Shown here: piece after piece, positions 18,870 through 29,566 of the stretch
How positions within the stretch are numbered: the first letter of the stretch is position 1
How the letters are laid out: the number at the start of each line of letters is the position of its first letter
Source: an uncultured Rhodospirillales bacterium
GTDB taxonomy: Bacteria; Pseudomonadota; Alphaproteobacteria; Acetobacterales; Acetobacteraceae
Direction: 5' to 3'
DNA: 64,000 nucleotides
Assembly: GCA_903835235.1 (NCBI GenBank)
Contig: CAILMF010000066.1
Location: 1-64,000, forward strand
Translations under genes and position numbers: made by a program
The notes under the pieces: model-generated
What the model was told of the DNA's origin: nothing
The model's database searches: none
Seen by the model: only the letters and a program-made list of their open reading frames with translations

Positions 18870-19514
18870 TCAGTGCGCCTGGTGCAGCTTGGCCGCGGTC
18901 TTGGCCTGCAACTCGTCGAAGGTCAGGCCAGGCGCCATGTCCCGCACCACGAAGCCCTTGCCATCCACCACGTCGATGGTGGCCAGGTTGGTGTAGATGC
19001 GGGTCACGCACTTCAGCCCGGTCAGCGGATAGACGCACTTCTCCAGCAGCTTCGGCCGGCCGTCCTTGGTGGTGTGGTCCATGATGACCCAGAGCCGCTT
19101 GGCCCCGGCCGCCAGGTCCATCGCGCCGCCCACGGCGGGCGCCGTGTCGTTCTCACCGGTCGCCCAGTTCGCCAGGTCGCCATTCTCGGCAACCTCGAAG
19201 CCGCCGAGCACGCAGAGGTCGATATGGCCGCCGCGGATCATCGCGAAGCTGTCGGCATGGCCGACGAAGCTGGCGCCTTTCACCAGCGTGATCAGCTGCT
19301 TGCCGGCATTGATGTTCCAGACATCCTCGGTGCCCTTGGCCGGCGCCGGGCCCATGCCGACCACGCCGTTCTCGGACTGGAACACCACTTCCCGGGTGGC
19401 GGGGACGTGGTTGGCCACCAGGGTCGGAATGCCGATGCCCAGGTTGACGCACCAGCCTTCGGGAATGTCGTCAGCGGCGCGGCTGGCCATCTGGTCGCGG
19501 GTGAAGGGGGTCAT
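18870..19514 (-). CDS. 3-oxoacid CoA-transferase, subunit B
   Basis: This 214-residue beta subunit carries the catalytic glutamate in VVFQSENGVVGMGPAP and transfers CoA between succinyl-CoA and a 3-oxoacid (acetoacetate or 3-oxoadipate). LGIGIPTLVANHVP and ENDTAPAVGGAMDLAAGAK are typical of ScoB/PcaJ. It starts two bases after the stop of subunit A on the same strand. Sequence alone does not separate the acetoacetate and oxoadipate enzymes; no other oxoadipate pathway genes are nearby. Confidence 0.92.
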   Translation of the reverse strand: MTPFTRDQMASRAADDIPEGWCVNLGIGIPTLVANHVPATREVVFQSENGVVGMGPAPAKGTEDVWNINAGKQLITLVKGASFVGHADSFAMIRGGHIDLCVLGGFEVAENGDLANWATGENDTAPAVGGAMDLAAGAKRLWVIMDHTTKDGRPKLLEKCVYPLTGLKCVTRIYTNLATIDVVDGKGFVVRDMAPGLTFDELQAKTAAKLHQAH

Positions 19515-19516
19515 GC

Positions 19517-20212
19517 TCAGGCCTCCTCTGGCTTGGTCCAGGGCTCGCCCCGGTCCACCTGGATAACGCGGTTCACATACACGCCGGGCGTTCCGACCAT
19601 GTGCGGGTGCAGGTCGCCGAGTTCAACGATGTTCTGCACCTGCGCCACGGTCAGCGTGGCGGCGGCGGCCATGGTCGGGTTGAAGTTGGCGCCGCTGCCC
19701 CGATAGACCAGGTTGCCCCAGCGGTCGGCCTGCCAGGCCTCCACCAGCGCCACATCGGCCTTCAGCGCGGTTTCCAGGATGTATTCGCGGCCGTCGATCA
19801 CCCGGCTTTCCTTGCCGCGGGCCAGCAGCGTGCCGGCGCCGGTGGCGGTGAAGAAGGCCGGGATGCCCGCGGCGGCGGCGCGGATGCGCTCGGCCAGCGT
19901 GCCCTGGGGGGTGATCTCCAACTCCAGCTTGCCCTCGCGGTACAGCGTCTCGAACACCACCGGGTCGGAGGAGCGCGGGAAGGAGCAGATGATCTTCCGC
20001 ACCGAGCCGACTTCCATCAGCTTGGCCACGCCGACATGGCCGCTGCCGGCATTGTTCAGCGCAATGGTGAGGTTCTTCACCCCGGTCTCGATCAGCGCCT
20101 CGATCAGGGCGTCGGGCTGGCCGACACTGCCGAAGCCACCGATGAGGACGGTTGAGCCGTCCTTGATGCCATCCAGGGCCTCGGCCATGGTCCGCACGAT
20201 CTTGTTGATCAT
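19517..20212 (-). CDS. 3-oxoacid CoA-transferase, subunit A
   Basis: This 231-residue alpha subunit is the partner of the protein at 18870-19514. The CoA-binding glycine loop STVLIGGFGSVGQPDALIEAL is near residue 20, and TATGAGTLLARGKESRVIDG and GNLVYRGSGANFNP are conserved in ScoA/PcaI. The start at 20212 is supported by AGAGG seven bases upstream; the frame extends twelve codons further without support. It is the first gene of the minus-strand operon reaching down to 15251. Confidence 0.92.
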   Translation of the reverse strand: MINKIVRTMAEALDGIKDGSTVLIGGFGSVGQPDALIEALIETGVKNLTIALNNAGSGHVGVAKLMEVGSVRKIICSFPRSSDPVVFETLYREGKLELEITPQGTLAERIRAAAAGIPAFFTATGAGTLLARGKESRVIDGREYILETALKADVALVEAWQADRWGNLVYRGSGANFNPTMAAAATLTVAQVQNIVELGDLHPHMVGTPGVYVNRVIQVDRGEPWTKPEEA

Positions 20213-20303
20213 TCCATACCTCTTGGAAGTTCCGTCTGGGGCCGCCACCTCAGGTAACGCCAGAAGCCGGCCCGGTCCATAGACGGCTTGCGCCGCCGCC
20301 TGG

Positions 20304-22676
20304 TCAGCGCCGGCGAAGCCGCCGCAGCAGCCTGATCACCGGGGCGCGCATGCCGCTCTTGTCCAGCACGCGCAGGATCAGGCCGCGCAGCCGCCAGAAT
20401 GGGCTGGAGCGGATCGCCTCAAGTTCCCGCATTGCCTGCAGCAGCGCGCCCGAATTCTGCGGCGCCGCCCGCACCCGCACGCCGCTGCCGGGGTGACGGC
20501 TGAGCTCCTCGGCCACCTCGGGGAAGGTGGCGACCCAGGACTGGATGTTCGCCTGGTAAGCCCTCAGCTCCCGCCAGCCCGAGCCAGGCCGCGGGAGTGC
20601 CGCGCTGGCCAGGCCGGCCGCGGTCGCCTGGAAGGCCTGCATCGCCTGGGCCGCCTGTGCCGCCGTGCTGAAGCGCGCCGCCTGCGCCAGGCCAAGCCGC
20701 ACCCGCTCCGCCCGGAAGGCCGGGTCGGCCAGCCGAAGCAGCGCCGCCGCCATGCCCTCGGCATCCTCCGGGCCGACATAGATCGCTGCGTCGCCCCCCA
20801 CCTCGGGCAGCGAGGAAGTGTCGCAGGTGACAACCGGGCAGCCGCAGGCCATTGCCTCCAGCACCGGCAGGCCGAAGCCCTCATACGTCGAGGGGTAGAG
20901 CAACGCCTCGGCGCCGGCGTAGAGCAGCCGGAGCGTCGCATCATCCGCCGCCATCCGGCACACCGAAATGGAGGGCGCCGCCTCGCTGTGCTCTGCGTCG
21001 ATCTCCGGCAAACCGCCGACACAGATCATTGCCAGCTTACGGCCCTGCGTCGCGGCCCGCTCCACGGCGCGGAAGGCCAGGATGCCGTTCTTGTAGCCGC
21101 CGGTGCCGTTGCGGTCCCCCACGGTCAGTACGTAGTGCTCCGGCAGTTTCAGGCGCTGCCGGGCCTCTGCCACCTCCTCCACGCTGGCTGGGCTGAAACC
21201 CTCGGCCAGACCGCAATAGGCAATGGTGACATCTGCCTCCCGCACCTGCGGGAACAGCCGCGCCAGGTCGCGCGCCGAACTGTGCGAGATCATCAGGTGG
21301 CCGGCCGCATGGCGGATCGCCCGCGCCTTTTCCTGGAAGCTCTCCTCGCCGAGGTCCACCCCGGTCATCTCCGGGATCATGTCGTAGCCGAAGAAGAAGG
21401 AGGGGGTTTCCAGCGGCGTGGAGTAATAGGTCGAGACGAAGAGGTCGGCGGCGAGCAGGCGGCAGATCCGCTCCAGGTAGAGGCTGTCGGCCGCAGTGCT
21501 ACCGTAGTCGTGCCGCGCCACGGTGAAGTAGTGCACGCCGGCGAGGCGCGGCGCGGTGCCGGCGCGGTCCAGCACCACCACATGGTCGGCCAGGCCGGAG
21601 CGGACCCATTCCTGCAGCATGTCGCGCCAGACGCGGCCGATGCCGGAGTTCAGGTACTGCCAGTAGACGCCATCCACCACGATGCGCGGACGCAACGCCG
21701 GCGGCGGCGAGGGCGGCCGGCCCTCGGGCTCGGCGAAGCTCCAGTTGCCGCTGGCCGGGTCGTACAGCGCCATCGGCTCCACGCCATAGAAGGCGGCATC
21801 GTCGAACATCGTGCGGTCGGTGACCCAGGCGAAGTAGTCGGCCAGGAAGCCCGAACCGCGGTGCGACAGAATGCCGCGCCACTGCTCCAGCGCGCCCGCA
21901 AGGCCGTAGTAGGTGTCCTTGAATTTTACCTGCGCCTCGGTGACGTAGGCGAAGTGCTGGAACACCGCGCCCGCCGCCTCGGTCTCGTCGTGCAGGAAGG
22001 GGTCCAGGCGGGCAATGTCCTGCGCCGGCCGGCCCTCGCCCTGGGCCCGCACCAGGGTCGGCGGCTCATGCGCCGCCCAGGTGTCGCCAGGCTTGAAGCG
22101 CCAGGTGCGCAGCCATTCCTGCACTGGGTTCTGCGCGTAGTTGTGGCGGGTGCTGATGATCTTGTCCGGCGCCACGAAATACCAGCACCAGTAGTAGGCG
22201 GCGCCGCGCCCGGGCTCGGCGATGAAGCGGCGCCGCATCTCCACCACCTGCTCGACCGACCACAACTCATCATTGTCCACCTGCCAGAGCAGGCATTCCT
22301 CCTGGATGTGCGGCAGCGGCGCATTGACCATCTCCCGCTTGCCGTCCCAGAATTCACCGAGCGGCTTGCGGTACAGGCTGACCTGGCCAGGGAATCGGCC
22401 GGCCAGGTCGTCCAGGTATTCGCTGGTGCCGTCGTTGCTGCGGCCCTGGCGGTGGAGACCGTCGGTCACCTTGCCGCCGCTCGCCACGCTCCAGGCGGTA
22501 TCGTGTCGCAGCGCCGCGACACCCTCCACCACATGCCAGTGCCAGCGGAACGGCAGCCGACGCAGCATCTCCTCATGGTAGCGAATGAACGGCTCGCCGT
22601 TCAGCACGATGGTGAAGAAGTGCACCGGCAGGTCGTCGGCCAGCGAGGCAGGGGGCGCGGGCATTGCTTCGTCCAT
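20304..22676 (-). CDS. Two-domain glycosyltransferase (GT2-like plus GT4)
   Basis: This 790-residue protein has no signal peptide. Residues about 15-310 look like a family-2-type or related transferase/hydrolase domain (HFFTIVLNGEPFIRYH, then WQVDNDELWSVEQV with an acidic DND motif). Residues about 330-690 are a GT-B family-4 domain: RPRIVVDGVYWQYLNSGIGR, LTVGDRNGTGGYKN and the donor-site LYPSTYEGFGLPVLEAMACG with the EGFGLPxxE signature. It ends in a short basic helix (RLLRRLRRR). It is the last gene of the first polysaccharide block, 31 bases after the UDP-glucuronate decarboxylase gene. The start at 22676 was chosen because coding character begins there. Donor and acceptor sugars are unknown. 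Confidence 0.85.
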   Translation of the reverse strand: MDEAMPAPPASLADDLPVHFFTIVLNGEPFIRYHEEMLRRLPFRWHWHVVEGVAALRHDTAWSVASGGKVTDGLHRQGRSNDGTSEYLDDLAGRFPGQVSLYRKPLGEFWDGKREMVNAPLPHIQEECLLWQVDNDELWSVEQVVEMRRRFIAEPGRGAAYYWCWYFVAPDKIISTRHNYAQNPVQEWLRTWRFKPGDTWAAHEPPTLVRAQGEGRPAQDIARLDPFLHDETEAAGAVFQHFAYVTEAQVKFKDTYYGLAGALEQWRGILSHRGSGFLADYFAWVTDRTMFDDAAFYGVEPMALYDPASGNWSFAEPEGRPPSPPPALRPRIVVDGVYWQYLNSGIGRVWRDMLQEWVRSGLADHVVVLDRAGTAPRLAGVHYFTVARHDYGSTAADSLYLERICRLLAADLFVSTYYSTPLETPSFFFGYDMIPEMTGVDLGEESFQEKARAIRHAAGHLMISHSSARDLARLFPQVREADVTIAYCGLAEGFSPASVEEVAEARQRLKLPEHYVLTVGDRNGTGGYKNGILAFRAVERAATQGRKLAMICVGGLPEIDAEHSEAAPSISVCRMAADDATLRLLYAGAEALLYPSTYEGFGLPVLEAMACGCPVVTCDTSSLPEVGGDAAIYVGPEDAEGMAAALLRLADPAFRAERVRLGLAQAARFSTAAQAAQAMQAFQATAAGLASAALPRPGSGWRELRAYQANIQSWVATFPEVAEELSRHPGSGVRVRAAPQNSGALLQAMRELEAIRSSPFWRLRGLILRVLDKSGMRAPVIRLLRRLRRR

Positions 22677-22707
22677 GGTCGTCCTCACCAGCTGCGCGGG
22701 GGGCAGT

Positions 22708-23670
<963 letters not shown>

Positions 23671-23731
23671 GTTACCCCCCCTTGCCGCGCGTGCCTCGCC
23701 CGCGCGGCGCTGGCCCAGTTACGCAGTTACC

Positions 23732-24712
23732 CTATGCTTTCCGGGCGCGCCAGCGCGCCAGATCGGCCTCGACCATCTCGCCCACCATTTCCTCCAGCGT
23801 AATTTCAGGCTGCCAGCCCAGCCGCTGCCGGGAATGGCTGGCATCGCCCAGGGTCACCGCGACATCGACCGGCCGCAGGAAGGCCGGGTCGACCCGCACG
23901 TGCTGCTCGAAATCCAATCCCAGCCGGCTGAACGCGATCCTGCAGATGTCGCGGATCGAGGTGGCGTGCCCGGTGGCCACCACGTAGTCATCCGCCGAGG
24001 GCTGTTGCAGCATCAGCCACATCGCCCGGACGTAGTCGCGGGCATGGCCGAAATCCCGGCGCGCATCCAGGTTGCCCATCGGCAGTTCCTGCGCCAGGCC
24101 AAGGCTGATCCGCACCGCGCCATCGGTGATCTTGCGCATGACGAAGTCACTGCCGCGCAGCGGACTGTCGTGGTTGAACATGATGCCGTTGCAGGCGAAC
24201 AGCCCGAAGCTCTGCCGGTAGTTCACCGTCAGGCAATGGGCGAAGACCTTGGCGGTGGCGTAGGGGCTGGCCGGGTGAAAAGCGGTCTGCTCGTTCTGCA
24301 GCGCCTCTCCGCTGGTGCCGAACATCTCGCTGGAGCCGGCCTGGAAGTAGCGCGCCCGCGGCGCCGCGATGCGCAGCGCCTCCAGCATGTTGGCGGTGCC
24401 GATCGCGGTGACCTGCGTGGTCAGCAGCGGCTGGTTCCAGGACATCCGGACGAAGGACTGGGCGGCCAGGTTGTAGATCTCGTCCGGCTGCACCTCCTGC
24501 AGCAGGCGGATCAGCGAGGAGAGGTCCACCAGGTTGCCGTCCACCAGGTTCACGGTGCCGGTGCAACCCAGGAAGCGCAGCCGCTCGCCCACCGCTTCGG
24601 CAGTGCCATGCCGGTGCATCAGGCCGAAGACCTCGTAGCCCTTGTCGAGCAGCAGGGCCGCCAGGTAGGCGCCATCCTGTCCGGTAACGCCGGTGATCAG
24701 GGCGCGGGTCAT
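23732..24712 (-). CDS. GDP-mannose 4,6-dehydratase-like NDP-sugar dehydratase
   Basis: This 326-residue extended SDR is related to GMD: LITGVTGQDGAYLAALLL (NAD-binding), FQAGSSEMFG (catalytic Ser and Glu retained), SPYATAKVFAH (Tyr-Lys pair) and FNHDSPLRGSDFVMRKI, a GMD-specific substrate loop. A second, more canonical GMD lies at 28358-29440. This one may make GDP-4-keto-6-deoxymannose for a different end product, or act on another nucleotide sugar. The ATG at 24712 puts the Rossmann motif at residue 7. It is part of the minus-strand polysaccharide run with 55-61 base gaps on both sides. Confidence 0.85.
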   Translation of the reverse strand: MTRALITGVTGQDGAYLAALLLDKGYEVFGLMHRHGTAEAVGERLRFLGCTGTVNLVDGNLVDLSSLIRLLQEVQPDEIYNLAAQSFVRMSWNQPLLTTQVTAIGTANMLEALRIAAPRARYFQAGSSEMFGTSGEALQNEQTAFHPASPYATAKVFAHCLTVNYRQSFGLFACNGIMFNHDSPLRGSDFVMRKITDGAVRISLGLAQELPMGNLDARRDFGHARDYVRAMWLMLQQPSADDYVVATGHATSIRDICRIAFSRLGLDFEQHVRVDPAFLRPVDVAVTLGDASHSRQRLGWQPEITLEEMVGEMVEADLARWRARKA

Positions 24713-24767
24713 GCCCGGCGGCCCGGGCCAGGGTGGCAGGCCGTGCCGCACCGGTTTGCCCACATGC

Positions 24768-25685
24768 TCATGCCTGCATCTCTCCTCGTCTCGCGCTTCG
24801 GCCGCGCCAATGCGCGGGCAGTCTGGTCACGGCACGGCACGGCCAGGCCGGGTCCGTCGCCAGCCCGGCCCAGGCGGCGCCAAGTGCCTCGCCCAGCCGG
24901 CCACCGCTGGTCAATAGCATGCAGCGGTAGGCCAGCGCCCAGGCATGCCAGCGACCATAGGCCGCCCGCGCCGGGCTGCCCGCCGGGCATTCCGCCAGCC
25001 GCAGCGCGGCCAGGTGCAGCAGGTGGCGCGAGAGCCTGTCGCGCTGGTCGCCACCAAAGGTCAATGAGCCTGCGTGGCTGCGATAGCGATAGAAATCCCG
25101 GTCCAGCACGGCCTGGCGCGGCGCCGCCAGCACCAGGCGCATCCACCAGTCCTTGTCGGCCGAGATCGGGAAGCGTTCGTCGAACAACCCCACCCGCTCC
25201 ACCAGGCCGCGGCGGTAGAAGGCGGCGTTCATGACCGTTACGTTATGCACGACATTGGCCTCGGTCAGTCCCACCGCGGCAACCCCGGCCAGCCGGCGCT
25301 GCGGCCGCTGCACGCCGGCGGCCTCGGTGAAGAAGGCGGCGGCGCCGATCACCATCTCCAGCGCCGGGTCGGCCAGCACCGCCTCGGCAGCCGCGAAGGC
25401 ACCGGGGGCATAGAGGTCGTCGCTGTTCAGCAGCCCGAGGATAGCGCCCCGCGCCAGCCGCAGCCCCTTGTTGTAGGCCTCGTACAGGTTGCGGTCGGGC
25501 TCGCTGCGCACGACCAGGTGCGGGTAGCGGGCCAGCACCTCCAGCGTGCCGTCGGTGGAGCCGCCATCCATCACCACATGCTCGAAGGAGGCATGGCCCT
25601 GTGCCAGCACGCTCTCGATGGCGGCGCCGATCGTCGCGGCCCGGTTCAGGCAGGGCGTCACGATGCTGATGGTGGGCTGGCTCAT
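24768..25685 (-). CDS. Glycosyltransferase family 2
   Basis: This 305-residue GT-A fold enzyme begins directly with the nucleotide-binding strand (TISIVTPCLNRAATIGAAIES) and shows VMDGGSTDGTLEVLARY and the metal-binding LLNSDDLYAPGAF (DxD equivalent). ISADKDWWMRLVL near residue 180 corresponds to the acceptor-side ED motif. Its start overlaps the stop of the upstream glycosyltransferase gene by four bases. It resembles WcaA/WcaE-like enzymes of exopolysaccharide loci; sugar specificity is unknown. Confidence 0.9.
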   Translation of the reverse strand: MSQPTISIVTPCLNRAATIGAAIESVLAQGHASFEHVVMDGGSTDGTLEVLARYPHLVVRSEPDRNLYEAYNKGLRLARGAILGLLNSDDLYAPGAFAAAEAVLADPALEMVIGAAAFFTEAAGVQRPQRRLAGVAAVGLTEANVVHNVTVMNAAFYRRGLVERVGLFDERFPISADKDWWMRLVLAAPRQAVLDRDFYRYRSHAGSLTFGGDQRDRLSRHLLHLAALRLAECPAGSPARAAYGRWHAWALAYRCMLLTSGGRLGEALGAAWAGLATDPAWPCRAVTRLPAHWRGRSARRGEMQA

Positions 25686-27349
25686 GCCTGCCGACGCCGC
25701 TGGCGCAGCCGTTGCAGCCCGCCCAGCACCAGGCGGTCCACCACCCAGGCCAGCCGGGGGGAGAGACGGTCGAGCGTGGCGATCAGCCCCAGCGCCAGCC
25801 GCGCCGGAAGCGCCCCCCCGCGCGGTTCGGCGGCGTTGCGCACGGCCAGGCACCGCGCCGCCGCCCCCGGCCCCACCACCCGGTCCAGCAGGGCCAGCCA
25901 GGCCGCCCGCTGGTCGGCCGAATCCCCAGGGGCGATCCGCGCCACCACCCTGTCCTCCACCCGCACCGTGGCGGCGGCAGCCAGGGCCGGCAGCAGCAGC
26001 GCCGCCAGCGCCGGGGGCGTGGCCGGCACTGCCGCGCCAGGCTGTGCCAACAGAGCGCGATGCAGCAGCGTCGCCGCCGGCACCGGCATGCCGGCCGGGG
26101 CCTCCGGCGTGGTTTCGCCCTCCTGCAGGCGGGTCCAGGCGGCGGCCGGCGCGGCCACGCGAAGAAACGCCTCGCTGCCATCCGCCAGCCGTTGCAGGTG
26201 ATGCCCGGCCACCGCCACCACGCCGGGCGGCACATCGGCCAGCATGGCCTCCAGCGCCCCGGCGTCGAGCAGTTCATCCCCGGCCGGCAGGAACAGCAGC
26301 CATTCGGCTTCGACGCTGGCCAGCACGGCAGCCAGCGTCTCTCCGCCGGCCAGGGCCACCACCGCCAGGCGCGGCCCCGCCGGCACGGCCGCCGGCAGCG
26401 CCAGCCTGGTGGCGCGTGCCCGCAGCGTTGCGGTCGGCGTCAACAGGAAGTCCAGCATCGCGGGGACCCCGGCTTCCCAGCGCGCCCGGCCGTGCGCCAC
26501 ATCCTGCCGCGCCCGCGCACCGATTTCCCGCGCCTGACGGAAGTCCAGCGGCGCCATCCTCCCCGGCGCGCAGAGCAGGCCGTTGACCCCGTGCGAGATC
26601 ACCTCGTTCATCGTCGGCGCGTCGATCGCCACGACGCACAGGCCAGAGGCCATGGCCTCCAGGAAGCCCATGCCGATCCCTTCCATCGGCCGTGGCGCGA
26701 AGAAGACATTGGCGGCGGCCAGCGCCTCGGCGAAGCCGCGGCCATCCGGGGTCCAGCCGGTTCGCGCCAACCGACCAACATGCGCCGGCGCATTCCAGTC
26801 GATGGCGGCCGCATGGCCCGGGTCTGGCGCATCATGGATCGTCAGGCTGTCGAACCGCGTGCCGGCGGACATGGTGAAGACCTGCGCGGCCGGAATCTGG
26901 CGGCGGCGATACCAGAAGAAGCCGCGCAGGCCGCTGAAGTCGACCGCCGCCGGAAACGCCGCCGGGTCCGGGAAGTACTGCACCTGCGCATGCACCGCGG
27001 CATGGCGCATCACCTGCTGCCGCAGCGCCCAGGAAAAGCACAGCACCTTGGCCGCACTGAAGGACGGCCGCCACGCGAAGACACCACCGCGGAACATGGC
27101 GTCGTACATCGGGATGAAGGTGACATTGGGATGCCGGCCGGACAGCAGCACGAAGGCTTCCTGCAACTGCAGGATGATGATGGCGTCATAGCGCGCCTCG
27201 TCGAAGTCGGCGCATTGCCGGCGCACATTATCGGTGTCGGCCTCGGCGCTGAACACCTCCACCTCGGCATGCTGCCGCAGCAGCGCCAGCAGGAACTGGG
27301 TGGAGCCGGTCCTTTGATGAAAGGCGAGGCCGAGATACGCCACTCGCAT
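25682..27349 (-). CDS. Glycosyltransferase (GT4-like) with Ala-rich C-terminal domain
   Basis: This is a 555-residue protein. Residues 1-335 are GT-B-like: MRVAYLGLAFHQRTGS at the start and FFAPRPMEGIGMGFLEAMAS near residue 235, equivalent to the donor-site motif. Residues about 350-555 form a second domain with weak GT2 character (AEWLLFLPAGDELLDAGAL resembles an acceptor strand and DxD region) but without a full set of motifs, so it may be a degenerate transferase or a scaffolding part. The ATG at 27349 gives a start at the first beta strand. It overlaps the next gene by four bases, and the fucose synthase gene ends 38 bases upstream. Confidence 0.78.
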   Translation of the reverse strand: MRVAYLGLAFHQRTGSTQFLLALLRQHAEVEVFSAEADTDNVRRQCADFDEARYDAIIILQLQEAFVLLSGRHPNVTFIPMYDAMFRGGVFAWRPSFSAAKVLCFSWALRQQVMRHAAVHAQVQYFPDPAAFPAAVDFSGLRGFFWYRRRQIPAAQVFTMSAGTRFDSLTIHDAPDPGHAAAIDWNAPAHVGRLARTGWTPDGRGFAEALAAANVFFAPRPMEGIGMGFLEAMASGLCVVAIDAPTMNEVISHGVNGLLCAPGRMAPLDFRQAREIGARARQDVAHGRARWEAGVPAMLDFLLTPTATLRARATRLALPAAVPAGPRLAVVALAGGETLAAVLASVEAEWLLFLPAGDELLDAGALEAMLADVPPGVVAVAGHHLQRLADGSEAFLRVAAPAAAWTRLQEGETTPEAPAGMPVPAATLLHRALLAQPGAAVPATPPALAALLLPALAAAATVRVEDRVVARIAPGDSADQRAAWLALLDRVVGPGAAARCLAVRNAAEPRGGALPARLALGLIATLDRLSPRLAWVVDRLVLGGLQRLRQRRRQA

Positions 27350-27387
27350 GGGGTCAGCCCGCCCGGGCAGGTCCGGCGCGGTACCGG

Positions 27388-28365
27388 TCAGCCACGCAGC
27401 GTCGCCTGTTGCAGGAACCAGCGATAGGTGCCCGCCAGCCCCGCGACATTGTCGATCCGCGCCTGCCATCCCATCGCGGCCAGGCGGGAGACATCCATCC
27501 GCTTCACCATGGTGCCGTCAGGCTTGGTTGTGTCCCATTCGATCCGGCCACGGAAGCCGGTCACCTCGGCGACCATGTCGGCAAGCTCGGCGATGGTGAT
27601 GTCCGCGCCGGTGCCGATGTTCACATGCTCCTCGCCGGAATAGGTCCGCAGCAGGAAGGCGGTCGCCTCGGCCAGGTCGTCGACATGCATGAACTCGCGC
27701 CGCGGCGTACCGCTGCCCCAGCATGTCACCAGGTCCGCCCCCTCCTGCGCCGCCTTGTGGAAGCGCTGCAGCAGCGCCGGGATCACATGGCTGCGTTCCG
27801 GATGGAAGTAGTCGCCGGGCCCATACAGATTGCATGGCATGGCAGAGATGTAGTCGCGGCCATATTGCCGCCGATAGGCCTGGCACAGCTTGATGCCGGC
27901 GATCTTGGCCACCGCGTACCACTGGTTGGTCGGCTCCAGCGGCCCAGTCAGCAGCGCCGATTCCGGGATCGGCTGCGGCGCCTCGCGCGGGTAGATGCAG
28001 GAGGAGCCGAGGAACAGCAGCCGCCGCACATCCGCCCGATGCGCCGCCTCGATCAGGTTCGACTCGATCATCAGGTTGTCGTAGAGGAATTCGGCCGGCA
28101 GCGTGTCGTTGGCGTAGATGCCGCCGACCCGCGCCGCGGCCACGATGACCGCATCCGGCCGAGCTTCCGCCATGAAGGCCTCGACCTGCGCCTGCCGCCG
28201 CAGATCGACCCGGGCGCGGTCGGCCGTCAGAATCTCGCAGCCCTCAGCGGCCAGGCGCCGCACGCAGGCGGAACCGACCATGCCGAGATGACCGGCGACA
28301 TAGACCCGGGCACCCCGCAGCGGGAAAATCTCGGTCACCGGCGCCACCGCAGCGGGCTCAGCCAT
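27388..28365 (-). CDS. fcl: GDP-L-fucose synthase
   Basis: This 325-residue bifunctional epimerase/reductase turns GDP-4-keto-6-deoxymannose into GDP-L-fucose. [18 protein letters not shown] binds [22 protein letters not shown] has the catalytic Ser and Cys, and [15 protein letters not shown] the Tyr-Lys pair; [20 protein letters not shown] is diagnostic of the family. Its start overlaps the end of gmd by eight bases, so the two sequential enzymes are translationally coupled. Confidence 0.95.
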   Translation of the reverse strand: MAEPAAVAPVTEIFPLRGARVYVAGHLGMVGSACVRRLAAEGCEILTADRARVDLRRQAQVEAFMAEARPDAVIVAAARVGGIYANDTLPAEFLYDNLMIESNLIEAAHRADVRRLLFLGSSCIYPREAPQPIPESALLTGPLEPTNQWYAVAKIAGIKLCQAYRRQYGRDYISAMPCNLYGPGDYFHPERSHVIPALLQRFHKAAQEGADLVTCWGSGTPRREFMHVDDLAEATAFLLRTYSGEEHVNIGTGADITIAELADMVAEVTGFRGRIEWDTTKPDGTMVKRMDVSRLAAMGWQARIDNVAGLAGTYRWFLQQATLRG

Positions 28366-29440
28366 TGCCTGGCTCCCGCAGGTCGCTTTCCCGGCGCATC
28401 AGGGCCAGGTCGCTCGCCACCATCTCGGCCGCCAGTTCGGGCAGCGTCACCTTGGCTTCCCAACCCAGCACGCGCTTCGCCTTGGCCGCACTGCCGATCA
28501 GCAGGTCAACCTCGGTCGGGCGGAAATAGGTTGGGTCCACCTCCACCAGGGTTCGTCCGCTGGCGGTATCCACGCCAATCTCCTCCACGCCCTTGCCGCG
28601 CCATTCCAGGTTGATCCCGGCCTCGCGGAAGGCCAGGTCGGCGAAGTGCCGCACCGTATGGGTCACGCCGGTGGCCAGCACGTAGTCATCCGCCACGTCC
28701 TGCTGCAGCATCCGCCACATGCCCTCGACGAAGTCGCGCGCATGACCCCAGTCGCGCTGCGCGTCCAGGTTGCCAAGCCACAGCTTGTCCTGCTGGCCCA
28801 GCGCAATGGCGGCGGCGGCGCGGGTGATCTTGCGGGTGACGAAGGTCTCGCCGCGTCGCGGGCTCTCATGGTTGAACAGCACGCCGTTGGAGGCATGCAG
28901 GCCATAGGCCTCGCGGTAATTCACCACGATCCAGTAGCCATACAGCTTGGCTGCGGCATAGGGGCTGCGCGGATAGAACGGCGTCGTCTCGTCCTGCGGT
29001 ATCGCCTGCACCTTGCCGTAAAGCTCGCTGGTGGAGGCCTGGTAGAACCGCGTGCGCTTCTCCATGCCCAGGATGCGGATCGCCTCCAGCAGCCTGAGCG
29101 TGCCGATCGCGTCCGAGTTGGCGGTGTATTCCGGCGTCTCGAAGGACACCGCGACATGGCTCTGGGCGCCCAGGTTGTAGATCTCGTCCGGCTGCGCCTC
29201 GGCGATGATGCGGATGAGGTTGGTCGCGTCCGTCAGGTCGCCGTAGTGCAGATAGAAGCCGGCGCCTGGCGCGTGCCGGTCGTGGTACAGGTGATCCACC
29301 CGACTGGTGTTGAAGGACGAGGAGCGGCGCTTGATGCCGTGCACCAGGTAACCCTTGGCCAGCAGCAGTTCGGCCAGATAGGAGCCATCCTGCCCGGTAA
29401 TGCCGGTGATGACAGCGACCTTGCGGCGTTCAGACGTCAT
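28358..29440 (-). CDS. gmd: GDP-mannose 4,6-dehydratase
   Basis: This 360-residue enzyme makes GDP-4-keto-6-deoxy-D-mannose from GDP-mannose. All family motifs are present: [18 protein letters not shown], the NADP-binding arginines in [23 protein letters not shown] (Thr, Ser, Glu), [12 protein letters not shown] (Tyr-Lys) and [17 protein letters not shown]. The ATG at 29440 directly precedes the Rossmann strand. It is followed by fcl with an eight-base overlap. The 126-base gap before it contains a promoter-like sequence, so a transcript may begin here within the larger minus-strand block. Confidence 0.96.
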   Translation of the reverse strand: MTSERRKVAVITGITGQDGSYLAELLLAKGYLVHGIKRRSSSFNTSRVDHLYHDRHAPGAGFYLHYGDLTDATNLIRIIAEAQPDEIYNLGAQSHVAVSFETPEYTANSDAIGTLRLLEAIRILGMEKRTRFYQASTSELYGKVQAIPQDETTPFYPRSPYAAAKLYGYWIVVNYREAYGLHASNGVLFNHESPRRGETFVTRKITRAAAAIALGQQDKLWLGNLDAQRDWGHARDFVEGMWRMLQQDVADDYVLATGVTHTVRHFADLAFREAGINLEWRGKGVEEIGVDTASGRTLVEVDPTYFRPTEVDLLIGSAAKAKRVLGWEAKVTLPELAAEMVASDLALMRRESDLREPGNG

Positions 29441-29513
29441 AATGCTTCGCCCTGGATGTGCCAGCCTGATGCCGGAAGGAACCCAGAAGGCGGGCCCAAG
29501 ACGACAGGATGGA

Positions 29514-29542
29514 TCTAAAAGATTGGCTACCGCTTCTAGCAA
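29514..29542 (-). promoter_or_regulatory. Possible promoter upstream of gmd
   Basis: On the minus strand TTGCTA (-35) and TTTAGA (-10) are separated by 17 bases, in a locally AT-richer stretch. The match to the sigma70 consensus is partial. Confidence 0.25.
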
Positions 29543-29566
29543 GCAGTGGCGGCGGCCGAAAGGGCA

